DNA from: Ralstonia sp. ASV6
GTDB lineage: Bacteria > Pseudomonadota > Gammaproteobacteria > Burkholderiales > Burkholderiaceae
NCBI RefSeq assembly: GCF_016429285.1
Contig: NZ_JAELUI010000039.1
Location: forward strand, 1-44,688
Reading direction: 5' to 3'
DNA length: 44,688 nucleotides
In this document: in pieces, positions 15,632 through 23,982 of the stretch
Numbering within the stretch: position 1 is the stretch's first letter
How the letters are laid out: each line of letters starts with the position of its first letter
Program-made: the position numbers and the translations under genes
Notes under the pieces: generated by a model
What the model was told of the DNA's origin: nothing
The model's input: the letters and a program-made list of their open reading frames with translations, nothing else
Databases searched by the model: none

Positions 15632-17143
15632 ATGAGAGCGTCGTACAAGCGTCGTGGTGCAGTGATCGGGCGGCTGTTGCGGCTCGTGATCGCAGTGGTG
15701 GTTGTGGTGGCGGCCTATGTGGCCTTCAACACCTGGCGGCATGGCTCGCGCCAGCTCGATGTGCCGGCCGTCACGCCGGTGGCCGTGGATGGCCCGGCGG
15801 CTGCCGCACACTTGGCGGAAGCCGTGCGTGCACGTACCGTGTCCAGCGCCACCGACGCACAGTTGAACGCCGACCAGTTCCGCCAGCTGCACGCCATGCT
15901 GGAGGCGCGTTACCCCAAGGCGCACGCCGTGCTTCAGCGCGAGCAGGTGGGTGACTTTGCGCTGCTCTACACCTGGAAGGGTTCCGACCCGTCACTCCAG
16001 CCCATCATGCTGATGGCGCACCAAGACGTCGTGCCCATCGCCTCCGGCACCGAAGGCGACTGGACCGAGCTGCCGTTCGACGGCGTGATCAAAGACGGCA
16101 TGGTCTGGGGCCGGGGCGCATGGGACGACAAGGGCAACCTGATCTCGCAGATGGAAGCCATCGAACTGCTGGCCGCCAGCGGCTTCAAACCGCGCCGTAC
16201 CATCCATCTGGCCTTTGGTGCCGACGAGGAAGTGGGCGGCGACCGTGGTGCCAAGCAGATCGCCGCGCTGCTCAAGTCGCGCGGCGAGCGCCTCGATTTC
16301 GTGATCGATGAAGGGCTGCTGATTACCGAAGGCGTGCTGCCGGGCCTGACCAAGCCGGCAGCGCTGATCGGCGTGGCTGAGAAGGGCTTCCTGTCAATGC
16401 AGCTCAAGGTGTCGGCCACGCCGGGGCATTCGTCGATGCCGCCGCCGCACGGCCAGAGCGCCATCGCCATGATGAGTGCCGCGCTCAAGCGCTTGGACGA
16501 CGATCAACTGCCCGCCGGCATCCGTGGTGTGGCGCAGGAGATGTTCCAGACGCTGGCGCCCGAAATGCAGGGCTTCAGCCGTGTCGCGCTGTCTAACCTG
16601 TGGCTGTTCGGCCCGCTGGTGCAGAAGCAGCTGGAGGCGTCTGCCAGCTCCAATGCCATGCTGCGCACCACCACGGCGCTGACCGTCATCCAGGCCGGCA
16701 ACAAGGACAACGTGCTCCCGGGCCGTGCCGAGGCCATCGTCAACTTTCGCCTACTGCCTGGCGATACCGTGGCGTCAGTGACGGAGCACGTGGAGAACGC
16801 CGCCAAGGCCGCGGCACCCAACGGCAAGTTCGAGCTGAGCAACTTGCCGGGCGTGAGTGAGGCCTCGCCGGTGTCGCCCACGCAATCGGCGTCGTATCAG
16901 TTGATCAATAAGACGGTGCGTGAGCTGTTTCCGGGCACGGTGGTGGCGCCGGGGCTGATGATCGGCGCGACGGACTCACGCCACATGATCGGGATTGCGG
17001 ACCACGTGTACCGTTTCTCGCCGGTGCGCGCGAAGCCGGAAGATCTGCCGCGCTTTCACGGCACGAACGAACGGATTACCGAGGCCAACCTGGTCGAGTT
17101 GATCCGCTTTTACCACCGGCTGGTGCAGCAGGCGGCGGGCTGA
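15632..17143 (+). CDS. membrane-anchored M20 family metallopeptidase (PM20D1-like)
   Basis: The 503-residue protein begins with a basic N-terminus and a single transmembrane helix (about 10-32), then a zinc-dependent peptidase domain. MAHQDVVP holds the metal ligand His130 and Asp132. GRGAWDDKG (160-168) contains the bridging aspartate, ADEEVGG (197-203) the catalytic glutamate and a zinc ligand, and GATDSRHM near 445 a late metal-binding segment. M20 enzymes cleave dipeptides, N-acyl amino acids or carbamoylated substrates. The long form with an N-terminal anchor resembles carboxypeptidase S / PM20D1. The start is set by the ATG at 15632 behind AAGGAG, although the frame is open much further upstream. 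It lies divergent to metQ and converges on the YddG-like gene. Confidence 0.9.
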   Translation: MRASYKRRGAVIGRLLRLVIAVVVVVAAYVAFNTWRHGSRQLDVPAVTPVAVDGPAAAAHLAEAVRARTVSSATDAQLNADQFRQLHAMLEARYPKAHAVLQREQVGDFALLYTWKGSDPSLQPIMLMAHQDVVPIASGTEGDWTELPFDGVIKDGMVWGRGAWDDKGNLISQMEAIELLAASGFKPRRTIHLAFGADEEVGGDRGAKQIAALLKSRGERLDFVIDEGLLITEGVLPGLTKPAALIGVAEKGFLSMQLKVSATPGHSSMPPPHGQSAIAMMSAALKRLDDDQLPAGIRGVAQEMFQTLAPEMQGFSRVALSNLWLFGPLVQKQLEASASSNAMLRTTTALTVIQAGNKDNVLPGRAEAIVNFRLLPGDTVASVTEHVENAAKAAAPNGKFELSNLPGVSEASPVSPTQSASYQLINKTVRELFPGTVVAPGLMIGATDSRHMIGIADHVYRFSPVRAKPEDLPRFHGTNERITEANLVELIRFYHRLVQQAAG

Positions 17144-17165
17144 GGCGCGGGCACCGGCCCGGCGC

Positions 17166-18116
17166 TCACTGTCCGTGGGTGCTGGGCAGCTCGTGCGAAG
17201 GCGCTGGTTTTGGCGCGGACGATGCCTTTGCGCGTTGTCCGCGCGTCGCGAGCCAGCACAGGATCGACCCAGCAACCACCATCGACGCGCCTTTCCAGAA
17301 CGCGAACGACAGCGGGGCATGCAGCAGCGCAGCCGCCAGCGCGGCGGAAAACACGGGAATGAAGTACGACGCGCCTGCCAACACCGTCACGTTGCCGTGC
17401 AGGATGCCGACGTTCCAGGCCGCATAGCCGAACCCCATCGCGCAAGCGGCCAACGCCAGATAGATGGCAGCCGGGATGCTGAAGTGCATGGCGCCGCCGC
17501 CCGTTGTGAAGAATTTGATCCACAGGGCGAGCGCCGTCAGCATGAAGAACAGCGTGACGCCATTCTTACCCCCGGCAATGCGGCTGGTGACCGTACAGTA
17601 CGCCGCCCAGATCATCGCCCCGGCGAAGGCCAGTCCGTAGCTGAGCGGGTTGTCCTTCACGTTTGCGGCCATGCCGGCCAGATCCAGCCCCTGGTCACCG
17701 CCAAGCACCAGGCAGATCCCCAGGATGGAGATCAGCGCACCCGGAACGATCAGAGCATTCGCGCGCTGCTTGTTGAACGCAATGGCCGACAGCATCGTGA
17801 AGGTCGGCCACAGGTAGTTGACCATCCCGACCTCGATGGCCTGCCGGCCGCTGTTGGCATAGCCGATCGACAAAGACAGGCACAGCTCGTAGGAAACGAA
17901 CAGCAGGCTGCCCCACACCAGATAGCGCCGGGGAAACGTCTTCAGGTTGCCGAGGCCAACCGTGAACAACAGCAGCACCGATGCCACCGAATAGATCATG
18001 GCGGCGCCGCCCACCGCCCCCAGGCTTTGGCTGACGCCCCGGATCAAGCCGACGATTGAGCTCCACAGCAGCACCGCGATGAGTCCGATCAGTGTTGCCC
18101 TACTTTTGCTTTGCAT
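17166..18116 (-). CDS. yddG: EamA/DMT-family transporter, YddG-like aromatic amino acid exporter
   Basis: The 316-residue integral membrane protein has about ten hydrophobic helices, arranged as two EamA repeats (about 8-135 and 155-285). The sequence LLWSSIVGLIRGVSQSLGAVGGAAMIYSVAS at the start and SIGYANSGRQAIEVGMVNYLWPTFT in the middle resemble YddG, which exports aromatic amino acids and related compounds. The C-terminus is a short, charged cytoplasmic tail. ATG at 18116 is chosen over a GTG five codons upstream. It converges on the M20 peptidase gene and is divergent from the DUF2917 gene. The MocR operator copy at 18326-18357 lies in the shared upstream region. Confidence 0.82.
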   Translation of the reverse strand: MQSKSRATLIGLIAVLLWSSIVGLIRGVSQSLGAVGGAAMIYSVASVLLLFTVGLGNLKTFPRRYLVWGSLLFVSYELCLSLSIGYANSGRQAIEVGMVNYLWPTFTMLSAIAFNKQRANALIVPGALISILGICLVLGGDQGLDLAGMAANVKDNPLSYGLAFAGAMIWAAYCTVTSRIAGGKNGVTLFFMLTALALWIKFFTTGGGAMHFSIPAAIYLALAACAMGFGYAAWNVGILHGNVTVLAGASYFIPVFSAALAAALLHAPLSFAFWKGASMVVAGSILCWLATRGQRAKASSAPKPAPSHELPSTHGQ

Positions 18117-18450
18117 AACGCTTGCCTGCACGGATTCGTCGATCTGAAGTCAATACTGTCCATACCTACCACACCCGGTTCCATCCTGACCAGCAGGACG
18201 CGATTCTGGCCGGGCGGCGGAGCATCCATAGGGATGCCTGATGGGCAAAGGAGCGGAGGGCGGCCAGTTTAGCAATCGAATGTTCCGGGCCGGATTGGGG
18301 CGGCAAACTGTTCGCGAAAGATGCTGAACAGTTCAGCCAAACTGTTCGCAACTGTTCATGTCAATGCCTTGACGCGCCGCGCAAGATGGAATCGTGCCGA
18401 CCAGCAATGCCAAAAATCCATCACGAACCCCGGCACAAGGAGTCTCCATC
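18117..18450. other. divergent intergenic region yddG / DUF2917
   Basis: The 334 bases between the two divergent genes hold the predicted MocR operator array and both promoters. An additional single ACTGTTC copy lies at 18307-18313, outside the main array. No small gene is evident. No -10/-35 pair could be assigned with confidence. Confidence 0.6.
18326..18357 (+). promoter_or_regulatory. predicted MocR operator (site 2)
   Basis: GAACAGT (18326-18332), 8 bases, ACTGTTC (18341-18347), 3 bases, ACTGTTC (18351-18357): the same elements, order and spacing as the site at 12316-12347 upstream of the MocR-type gene. An additional ACTGTTC lies at 18307-18313. It ends 93 bases upstream of the DUF2917 start and about 210 bases from the yddG start. 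Confidence 0.75.
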
Positions 18451-18813
18451 ATGCGCGAAATCAGGATCTTCGAACTGGACCGGCCGGGCGTGCCGGTGAG
18501 CTGGCGGTCGGCACGGACCCAAACCATCGCCGCACAAGCCGGGCTGTTGTGGGTGACGCAAGAACACCAGTTGCAGGACATCTGGCTCAGGCCTGGTCAA
18601 TCGATCGACGTGCCGGCAGGTGTGCGCTTCTGGCTCTCGGGCGATCCGGCAGACGGCATGGCAGCGCGCTTTGCCGTCACGGAAGACATCAATGCACCGC
18701 GCCGTCTGCTGCGCTTCATTGGCCAACGGGTGGCCGCAGCGTATCGGCAGGTCCTGCGCGATGACGGGCGTGATGCAACACGCACGCCGTCGGCATTGCG
18801 GATCGGTACCTGA
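18451..18813 (+). CDS. DUF2917 domain-containing protein
   Basis: This 120-residue cytoplasmic protein starts at the ATG at 18451, 10 bases downstream of AAGGAG. The sequence reads as a small cupin-like beta-barrel: IAAQAGLLWVTQEHQLQDIWLRPGQSIDVPAGVRFWLSGDP matches the pattern of DUF2917 proteins, common in Burkholderiales and of unknown function. Pro-Gly turns (LRPGQSIDVPAGV) are typical of cupins. No metal-binding histidine cluster is clear. Its promoter region carries a copy of the MocR operator, so it may respond to the same amino-acid or PLP signal and be co-controlled with the divergent YddG-like exporter. Confidence 0.8.
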   Translation: MREIRIFELDRPGVPVSWRSARTQTIAAQAGLLWVTQEHQLQDIWLRPGQSIDVPAGVRFWLSGDPADGMAARFAVTEDINAPRRLLRFIGQRVAAAYRQVLRDDGRDATRTPSALRIGT

Positions 18814-18819
18814 GCGTAC

Positions 18820-20253
18820 CTAAGCCGGAAACACCAGCCGGAACTCGGTCCGCCCATCCGGCGGGCTGCTGGCCTGCACCGTACCCCCGTGCAGGTCCAT
18901 GATGGTCTTCACGATGGCCAGTCCCAACCCCGTGGACTGGCTGGATGGTTCACCGGACTGCGCACCGGATTGCGCCCGTGAGGGGTCGCCCCGGTAGAAC
19001 CGCTCGAACAGCAGCGGCAGACTCTCGGCCGGAATGGTCGCCCCCGGGTTGCGCACAACAATGCCGATCTCGTGCTGCAGGTATTCGACCACCACGTCGA
19101 TGCGTTCACCCGTCGGCGTATAGCGCAGTGCGTTGTCCAGCAGGTTGTTGATCGCCCGGCGCAGCAGCGTCGCATCTGCGTGCACCTGCGCATCGCCCGT
19201 GACGTGGATGGCGATCTCGCGATCGGCGGCCACGGCCTCGAAGTAGTCCACCAGCACCTGAATTTCGTGTCGCGCATCCAACGGCGCCACGGACAACGCC
19301 ACGCGCGCATGATCGGCACGCGCCAGGAACAGCATGTCTTCAATCATGTGCGACAGGCGTGCGTATTCCTCCAGATTGGATTCGAGCACGCTGCGGTATT
19401 CGTCCACCGTGCGCGGGCGGGCGAGCGTGACTTCAGTCTGGCCGACGAGGTTGGCCAGCGGCGTGCGGAAGTCGTGTGCCAGATCTGCCGAGAATTGCGA
19501 GAGCCGTGCAAAGCCATCCTGCAGCCGCGTGAGCATGGCGTTGAGTGAGGTCAGCAGGTCAGCCAGTTCGCGCGGCGCACCCTCCAGCGCGAGGCGTGTG
19601 TCGAGCTGGCTGGGGACCACCGCCGCCGCTTGCCGGCCGATGCGCTCCAGTCCCCGCAACGTGCTGCGCACCAGCAGCAGGCTTAGCAGCGCCACGGCAG
19701 CCACGCCGCCAACTACCGCAAAGACAATGTGCCGCTGGTAGCTGGCCAGCAGCGCGGCGCGGCTGTCGCCGTCCTGGGCGACCAGCACGATCACCTTGGT
19801 GCCGGTCTGCCCAAGCCACGCCTCGGCCGCCACGGCTCGCGACGCAATGCCAGACATGGACGTCCAGGTGCGCACGGCCGATTCAGCGGGTGACGTTTCG
19901 GCCAGAACAGCAGGTGGCGTCGTCACCGATTCGCCTTCCGGATTGACTTCGATCAGCGTGCGCCCCTCTGGCGTGGCCATGCGCAGGATCAGCCCGTCAT
20001 GGCCGGAGACCACGTCGGTATAACGGTGAGCACTGCGCGTCAGATCGTCTGCGCTGGTCGCCTCGCTGGCCAGGTGGCGCAGCTGCGTGATCTTGCCGAG
20101 CAGCATGGCGTCGTCGGTGGCGCGCAACTGGGCGTTCAGCGCGTAGTACAGATACGCGCCGGCCGCGGTGAGCGTGACGGCCGCCACCACAACAAAGGCC
20201 AGCACCAGCCGGCCGGCGAGCGATGCAGGCCAGCGCATCAGCGGGCCCATCAA
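18820..20253 (-). CDS. heavy-metal sensor histidine kinase (CusS/CzcS-like)
   Basis: The 477-residue kinase has a first transmembrane helix at about 14-36, a periplasmic sensor domain of about 135 residues (37-172), a second helix at about 175-197, and HAMP at about 198-250. The phosphoacceptor motif AHDFRTPL has His260, and the ATPase domain has the N box [12 protein letters not shown] and G boxes ([18 protein letters not shown]). Length and architecture match the CusS/CzcS/CopS family that senses periplasmic metal cations. The start codon overlaps the response regulator stop (ATGA), so the pair is translationally coupled. It diverges from the metal-efflux operon at 21130-27153, its likely target. 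Metal identity cannot be read from the sequence. Confidence 0.9.
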   Translation of the reverse strand: MMGPLMRWPASLAGRLVLAFVVVAAVTLTAAGAYLYYALNAQLRATDDAMLLGKITQLRHLASEATSADDLTRSAHRYTDVVSGHDGLILRMATPEGRTLIEVNPEGESVTTPPAVLAETSPAESAVRTWTSMSGIASRAVAAEAWLGQTGTKVIVLVAQDGDSRAALLASYQRHIVFAVVGGVAAVALLSLLLVRSTLRGLERIGRQAAAVVPSQLDTRLALEGAPRELADLLTSLNAMLTRLQDGFARLSQFSADLAHDFRTPLANLVGQTEVTLARPRTVDEYRSVLESNLEEYARLSHMIEDMLFLARADHARVALSVAPLDARHEIQVLVDYFEAVAADREIAIHVTGDAQVHADATLLRRAINNLLDNALRYTPTGERIDVVVEYLQHEIGIVVRNPGATIPAESLPLLFERFYRGDPSRAQSGAQSGEPSSQSTGLGLAIVKTIMDLHGGTVQASSPPDGRTEFRLVFPA

Positions 20254-20924
20254 CGCCCCACCGCGTCCAGCACGTAGCCCATGCCGCGCAGCGTGTGGAT
20301 CAGCTTGTGCTCGAAGGGGTCATCCACCTTGGCGCGCAGGCGGCGGATCGATACATCGACCACGTTGGTGTTGCTGTCGAAGTTCACGTCCCACACCTGC
20401 GAAGCGATCAGCGAGCGCGACAGCACCTCGCCCGCGCGGCGTGCCAGCAGATGCAGCAGTGCGTATTCCTTGGCGGTCAGGTCAATGCGTTGTCCAGCAC
20501 GTGTGACGCGGCGCTTGATGGTGTCGATGGTCAGGTCGGCGATTTCCAGGACTTCGTTCTCGCGCAGCGGGCCGCGCCGCAGGATGGTGCGCACGCGCGC
20601 CACCAGTTCGGCAAAGGCGAAGGGTTTGACAAGGTAATCGTCGGCGCCCAGTTCCAGGCCCTTGAGGCGATCGTTCAGATCATCACGCGCGGTCAGGAAC
20701 AGCACCGGCGTGTTTTTTTGGCGGCGCAGCTGTTGGATGACTTGCCAGCCGTCCATGCCGGGCAGCATGACGTCGAGCACGATCAGATCGTAGTCGTGTT
20801 CCATGGCCTGGAAGAGTCCATCCGGGCCGGTGCGGGCGAGGTCGGCCACGAAGCCGGATTCCGTCAGGCCCTTCAGGAGGTAGTCGCCCGCTTTGGGCTC
20901 GTCTTCAACGATGAGCAGTCGCAT
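20250..20924 (-). CDS. heavy-metal response regulator (CusR/CzcR-like, OmpR family)
   Basis: The 224-residue regulator has a receiver domain (residues 1-120) with acidic pocket E7/D8, phosphoacceptor Asp51 ([14 protein letters not shown]), Thr78 and Lys100. The C-terminal winged helix (about 128-222) contains [32 protein letters not shown] features and ends [20 protein letters not shown]. That last segment is characteristic of CusR/CzcR/CopR. It starts 206 bases upstream of the divergent efflux operon. A perfect ATGACAA-N2-TTGTCAT inverted repeat at 21012-21027, the core of the CusR/CopR box, lies between them, which supports direct activation of the pump genes and possibly autoregulation. 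Confidence 0.93.
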   Translation of the reverse strand: MRLLIVEDEPKAGDYLLKGLTESGFVADLARTGPDGLFQAMEHDYDLIVLDVMLPGMDGWQVIQQLRRQKNTPVLFLTARDDLNDRLKGLELGADDYLVKPFAFAELVARVRTILRRGPLRENEVLEIADLTIDTIKRRVTRAGQRIDLTAKEYALLHLLARRAGEVLSRSLIASQVWDVNFDSNTNVVDVSIRRLRAKVDDPFEHKLIHTLRGMGYVLDAVGR

Positions 20925-21011
20925 GATGAAAGTTGCGGGCGCCCGTGGTGCGGCCCGTCTTGGCTGCCGATGCCGCCACGATATGCCAAAACCCCTGCTG
21001 CGGGGCCGAAG

Positions 21012-21027
21012 ATGACAAGTTTGTCAT
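21012..21027 (+). promoter_or_regulatory. CusR/CopR-type response regulator box
   Basis: ATGACAA (21012-21018), GT, TTGTCAT (21021-21027) is a perfect 7-bp inverted repeat with a 2-base spacer, the same core as the known CusR/CopR box. It lies between the divergent response regulator gene and the metal-efflux operon. A possible -10 (TAGACT, 21061-21066) lies downstream, so the box would sit upstream of the core promoter, as for an activator. Confidence 0.82.
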
Positions 21028-21129
21028 GTTCAGGTCATGCCCGCGTGGCGACCCCCTCCCTAGACTGGCCCCACTGACACCGCCCCCTTTTCCTGTCTTG
21101 CTGGTGTCAGGCTATCTAAGGAGATCATC

Positions 21130-21468
21130 ATGGCGATTCGATTCCAACGTGTACTGCCCCTGGCGGCTTCTGCCGCGCTGGCAGCATTGCTGGTTTCCGG
21201 CACTGCCGTGGCCGCGCAAGACCATCACGACGCCTGCTGTGACCCACAAGTCAAGTCGATGGCGGCTCCGCTGGCCAAGGCTGGCCCGCGTGACCCCTAC
21301 ACCGACGGCGCCAAATCCGGCGCACGTGATCCGTACACCGACGGTGCTGCTGCACACGCCGTGCTCGAAGCACGCATCGGACCGCGCGACCCGTACACCG
21401 ATGGCGGCCTGACCGACACGCGTGGCCCGCGCGAGCGCAATCCGTACACCGACGGCGCCCGCGTGTGA
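21130..21468 (+). CDS. small exported protein with four RDPYTDG repeats
   Basis: The 112-residue protein starts at an ATG preceded by AAGGAG. Its signal peptide (about 1-29, core LPLAASAALAALLVSGTAVA) ends at VAAQ. The mature protein opens with DHHDACCDPQ, a cluster of Asp, His and Cys that could bind metal. Four copies of a seven-residue repeat follow: RDPYTDG at 54-60, 66-72 and 87-93, and RNPYTDG at 103-109. The spacing is uneven and the linkers are Ala/Gly-rich. The first gene of the metal-efflux operon, it overlaps the czcC start by one base (TGATG). I recognise no family. A periplasmic metal-binding or chaperone-like accessory role is an inference from context. Confidence 0.85.
   Translation: MAIRFQRVLPLAASAALAALLVSGTAVAAQDHHDACCDPQVKSMAAPLAKAGPRDPYTDGAKSGARDPYTDGAAAHAVLEARIGPRDPYTDGGLTDTRGPRERNPYTDGARV
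21286..21459 (+). repeat. tandem-like coding repeats (RDPYTDG)
   Basis: Four copies of a 21-base unit encoding R-D/N-P-Y-T-D-G begin at 21289, 21325, 21388 and 21436. The copies differ mainly at third codon positions, while the amino acids are kept. This suggests selection on the protein repeat, not recent DNA duplication. Confidence 0.85.
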
Positions 21469-22757
21469 TGCACGCCAAGCCCTGGCTCTATCGGCCCGTT
21501 GGAGCGGCCCTTGCGTGTCTTCTGGCCGCTCCTTTGGCTGCCGTGGCGGCAACTGACCCTGTCACCCCGGCAGACCTTTCTGCAATTGCCTCCGCCGATG
21601 TGGTTGCCGGCCAGACCGAACGTGTGACGCTGCAGCAAGCGGTGGAGCGCGCCATGCAGACGCATCCCGTGCTGGCCGCTGCCAGCTACGAGATGGCCGC
21701 CAGTGAAGGTGCGCTGGATCAGGCGAGCCGCCTGCGCAATCCCGAGGCCGCGTTCGTTACCGAAGACGTGCGCCGCAACCGCGCCACCATGACGGCGCAA
21801 CTCAATATCCCGCTGGAACTTGGCGGTAAGCGCGCAGCCCGCACGCGTGCAGCCGAGCTGGGGCGCGACGCTGTTACGCAAGGCGCGGCAGTCCTGCGCG
21901 CCGAGTTGCGCGCCGACGTGACACGCACGTTCTTCGACTTGCTGATTGCGCAGGAGCGTCTGACGCTGGCGCAGGCCTCCGATACGCTGGCTGCGCAGGC
22001 GGAGTCGGCTGCCGCGCGGCGCGTGCAAGCGGGCAAGGTGTCGCCCGTAGAGCAGACCAAGGCGGGTGTGGCGCGTGCCAGCGCTGCCATTGAGTTGCGC
22101 GATGCGGGTGCTGAGTTGCTGGTCGCGCAGCGCGCGTTGTCTGCATTCTGGGGCGGGGCGGCTGCCGCGCCGCAAGCCGACGGCAGTGCCGAGACGCTGC
22201 CCGTTGTACCGCCTGAAGCGCGTCAGGCCACCACCACACTGGACAACACGCCCCGTGCGGTCCGCGCCCGGCTGGAGATCGACCGCCGCCAGGCACTCGC
22301 CAACGTTGAGCGCAGCAAGCGCGTGCCGGATGTGACGGTCAACGTGGGGGTCAAGCGCGATAGCAGCGCGAACAACAACATGGCCGTGCTCGGCGTTGCC
22401 GTGCCGTTGCCATTGTTTGACCGCAATCAGGGCAACCTGCTTGAAGCACAGCGCTTGGCTGACAAGGCCTTCGAAGACTACCGCGCGCTGCAGCTTGAAC
22501 AGAACGCCACCCTGGCACAGGACGTTGCCCGGCTCGATGCGGCGCGCACCGCTGTGCAGTCGCTGCGTCAGGACGTGCTGCCTGGCGCGCAGCGTGCCTA
22601 TGACGCCGCACGCATTGGCTTTGATGCCGGCAAGTTCAATTTTCTCGATGTGCTGGATGCCCAGCGCACGCTGTTTCAGGCGCGTGCGCAGTACCTGGCC
22701 GCGTTGTCGCGTGCGCATCAGGCGGCAGCCGGCATCGATCGCATTCTCGGCCGGTGA
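21468..22757 (+). CDS. czcC: CzcC-like outer-membrane efflux channel (TolC family)
   Basis: The 429-residue outer-membrane factor starts with a signal peptide (MHAKPWLYRPVGAALACLLAAPLAAVAA). It contains two OEP repeats with long helices: QAVERAMQTHPVLAAASYEMAASEGALDQASRLRNPE near 60-95 and the corresponding repeat from about 250. It includes the characteristic GGKRAARTRAAELG and FDAGKFNFLDVLDAQRTLFQARAQYL segments of CzcC/CnrC. It forms the trimeric exit duct for the CzcA pump. The ATG at 21468 overlaps the stop of the repeat-protein gene. CusC-type channels are usually lipidated; no lipobox is seen here, which fits CzcC. Confidence 0.9.
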   Translation: MHAKPWLYRPVGAALACLLAAPLAAVAATDPVTPADLSAIASADVVAGQTERVTLQQAVERAMQTHPVLAAASYEMAASEGALDQASRLRNPEAAFVTEDVRRNRATMTAQLNIPLELGGKRAARTRAAELGRDAVTQGAAVLRAELRADVTRTFFDLLIAQERLTLAQASDTLAAQAESAAARRVQAGKVSPVEQTKAGVARASAAIELRDAGAELLVAQRALSAFWGGAAAAPQADGSAETLPVVPPEARQATTTLDNTPRAVRARLEIDRRQALANVERSKRVPDVTVNVGVKRDSSANNNMAVLGVAVPLPLFDRNQGNLLEAQRLADKAFEDYRALQLEQNATLAQDVARLDAARTAVQSLRQDVLPGAQRAYDAARIGFDAGKFNFLDVLDAQRTLFQARAQYLAALSRAHQAAAGIDRILGR

Positions 22758-22781
22758 TCCGGCATCTCTTTTTTCGTTGAC

Positions 22782-23972
22782 ATGACACTTCCACCGCAAC
22801 AACGGCGCGTCATCGCGCTCATCGTCTTGCTGAGCGCACTGGCTGCGGCCGGACTGTGGTTCGGCATGGGCGCACGCCAGGCTGCCACCGCCGAGGCCGA
22901 AGCCGCACCCACGCCCGCCGCCACGGAGCAGGCCGAGGCAGCGCACGCCGAAACGCTCACCATGACGGCCGAAGCGATTTCCAACGCCAAGATTGGTGTG
23001 GAGACGGCGGGTGCGACGGAGTTGCGAACGGAAGTTGTCCTGCCCGGCGAGATTCGCCTGAATGAAGATCGCACCGCGCATGTCGTGCCGCGTGTGGCGG
23101 GCGTGGCCGAGAAGGTGGCAGTGGAGCTGGGCCAGCCGGTTAAGCAAGGCCAACTGCTTGCCGTGCTGTCGAGCCCCGCGCTGTCAGACCAGCGCAGCGA
23201 GTTGCAGGCCGCGCAACAGCGCCTGGCACTGGCGCAGGAAACCCATGCGCGCGAGAAGCGCCTGTGGGAGCAGGGCATTGCCGCCGAGCAGGACTACCAG
23301 CAGGCGCGCACCTCGTTGCAGGAAGCACGCATCGCGGCGGATAACGCGCGCCAGAAGTTGACGGCCATTGGCGCTGCGCCGTCAGGGGCGACGCTCAACC
23401 GCTTCGAGTTGCGTGCGCCGTTTGATGGTGTGGTCGTCGCCAAGCATTTGTCGCAAGGCGAGGCCGTGCAGGCCGAGACGGCGGTCTTTACCGTGGCCGA
23501 CCTGCGCACTGTGTGGGCGGATTTCTCCATCACCGCCAAGGACCTGGAAGCAGTGACCACCAACGCCGCTGCTACTGTGCGTGCAACGGCCACCGGCACC
23601 GCTGTGCAGGGCAAGGTGTCGTACGTGGGCGCATTGCTGGGCGAACAGACGCGCACGGCACCGGCGCGCGTGACGTTGGACAACCCCAAGCTGGCCTGGC
23701 GCCCAGGCATGTTCGTCAACGTGTCGGTGGAGTCGGGTCGCACGCAGGTGCCCGTGGCCGTGCGCGCAGACGCCGTGCAAACGGTGGATGACAAACCTTC
23801 GGTATTTGTCCCCGTGCCCGCAGGGTTCGAGGTACGCCCGGTCAAGATCGGCCGCTCAGACGGCACGTGGACAGAGATCGTTGAAGGCCTGCCCGCAGGC
23901 ACGCGCTATGCCGCTGCCAACAGCTACGTGCTGAAGGCCGAAGCCGGCAAGTCCGCCGATCACGGCCACTGA
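22782..23972 (+). CDS. czcB: CzcB-like periplasmic adaptor (RND membrane fusion protein)
   Basis: The 396-residue adaptor has an N-terminal hydrophobic anchor or signal (about 10-29), an Ala/Glu-rich linker with HAE motifs, a barrel-sandwich domain (VVPRVAGVAEKVAVELGQPVKQGQLLAVLSSPALSDQ) and an alpha-hairpin (about 130-190). The second half of the lipoyl domain is LNRFELRAPFDGVVVAKHLSQGEAVQAETAVFTVADLRTVW, followed by beta-barrel and membrane-proximal domains. The C-terminus ends DHGH, a short metal-binding-like tail. It connects CzcA to CzcC. It starts 24 bases after czcC with a poor Shine-Dalgarno. The absence of a long His-rich N-terminal extension separates it from the C. metallidurans plasmid CzcB. 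Confidence 0.9.
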   Translation: MTLPPQQRRVIALIVLLSALAAAGLWFGMGARQAATAEAEAAPTPAATEQAEAAHAETLTMTAEAISNAKIGVETAGATELRTEVVLPGEIRLNEDRTAHVVPRVAGVAEKVAVELGQPVKQGQLLAVLSSPALSDQRSELQAAQQRLALAQETHAREKRLWEQGIAAEQDYQQARTSLQEARIAADNARQKLTAIGAAPSGATLNRFELRAPFDGVVVAKHLSQGEAVQAETAVFTVADLRTVWADFSITAKDLEAVTTNAAATVRATATGTAVQGKVSYVGALLGEQTRTAPARVTLDNPKLAWRPGMFVNVSVESGRTQVPVAVRADAVQTVDDKPSVFVPVPAGFEVRPVKIGRSDGTWTEIVEGLPAGTRYAAANSYVLKAEAGKSADHGH

Positions 23973-23982
23973 GAGGCGCCCC

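Noticed and set aside
21297-23153. 618-codon open frame on the minus strand opposite the czcC/czcB genes
   Set aside because: It is a GC-skewed shadow rich in Arg and His. The plus strand encodes recognisable CzcC, CzcB and the repeat protein.
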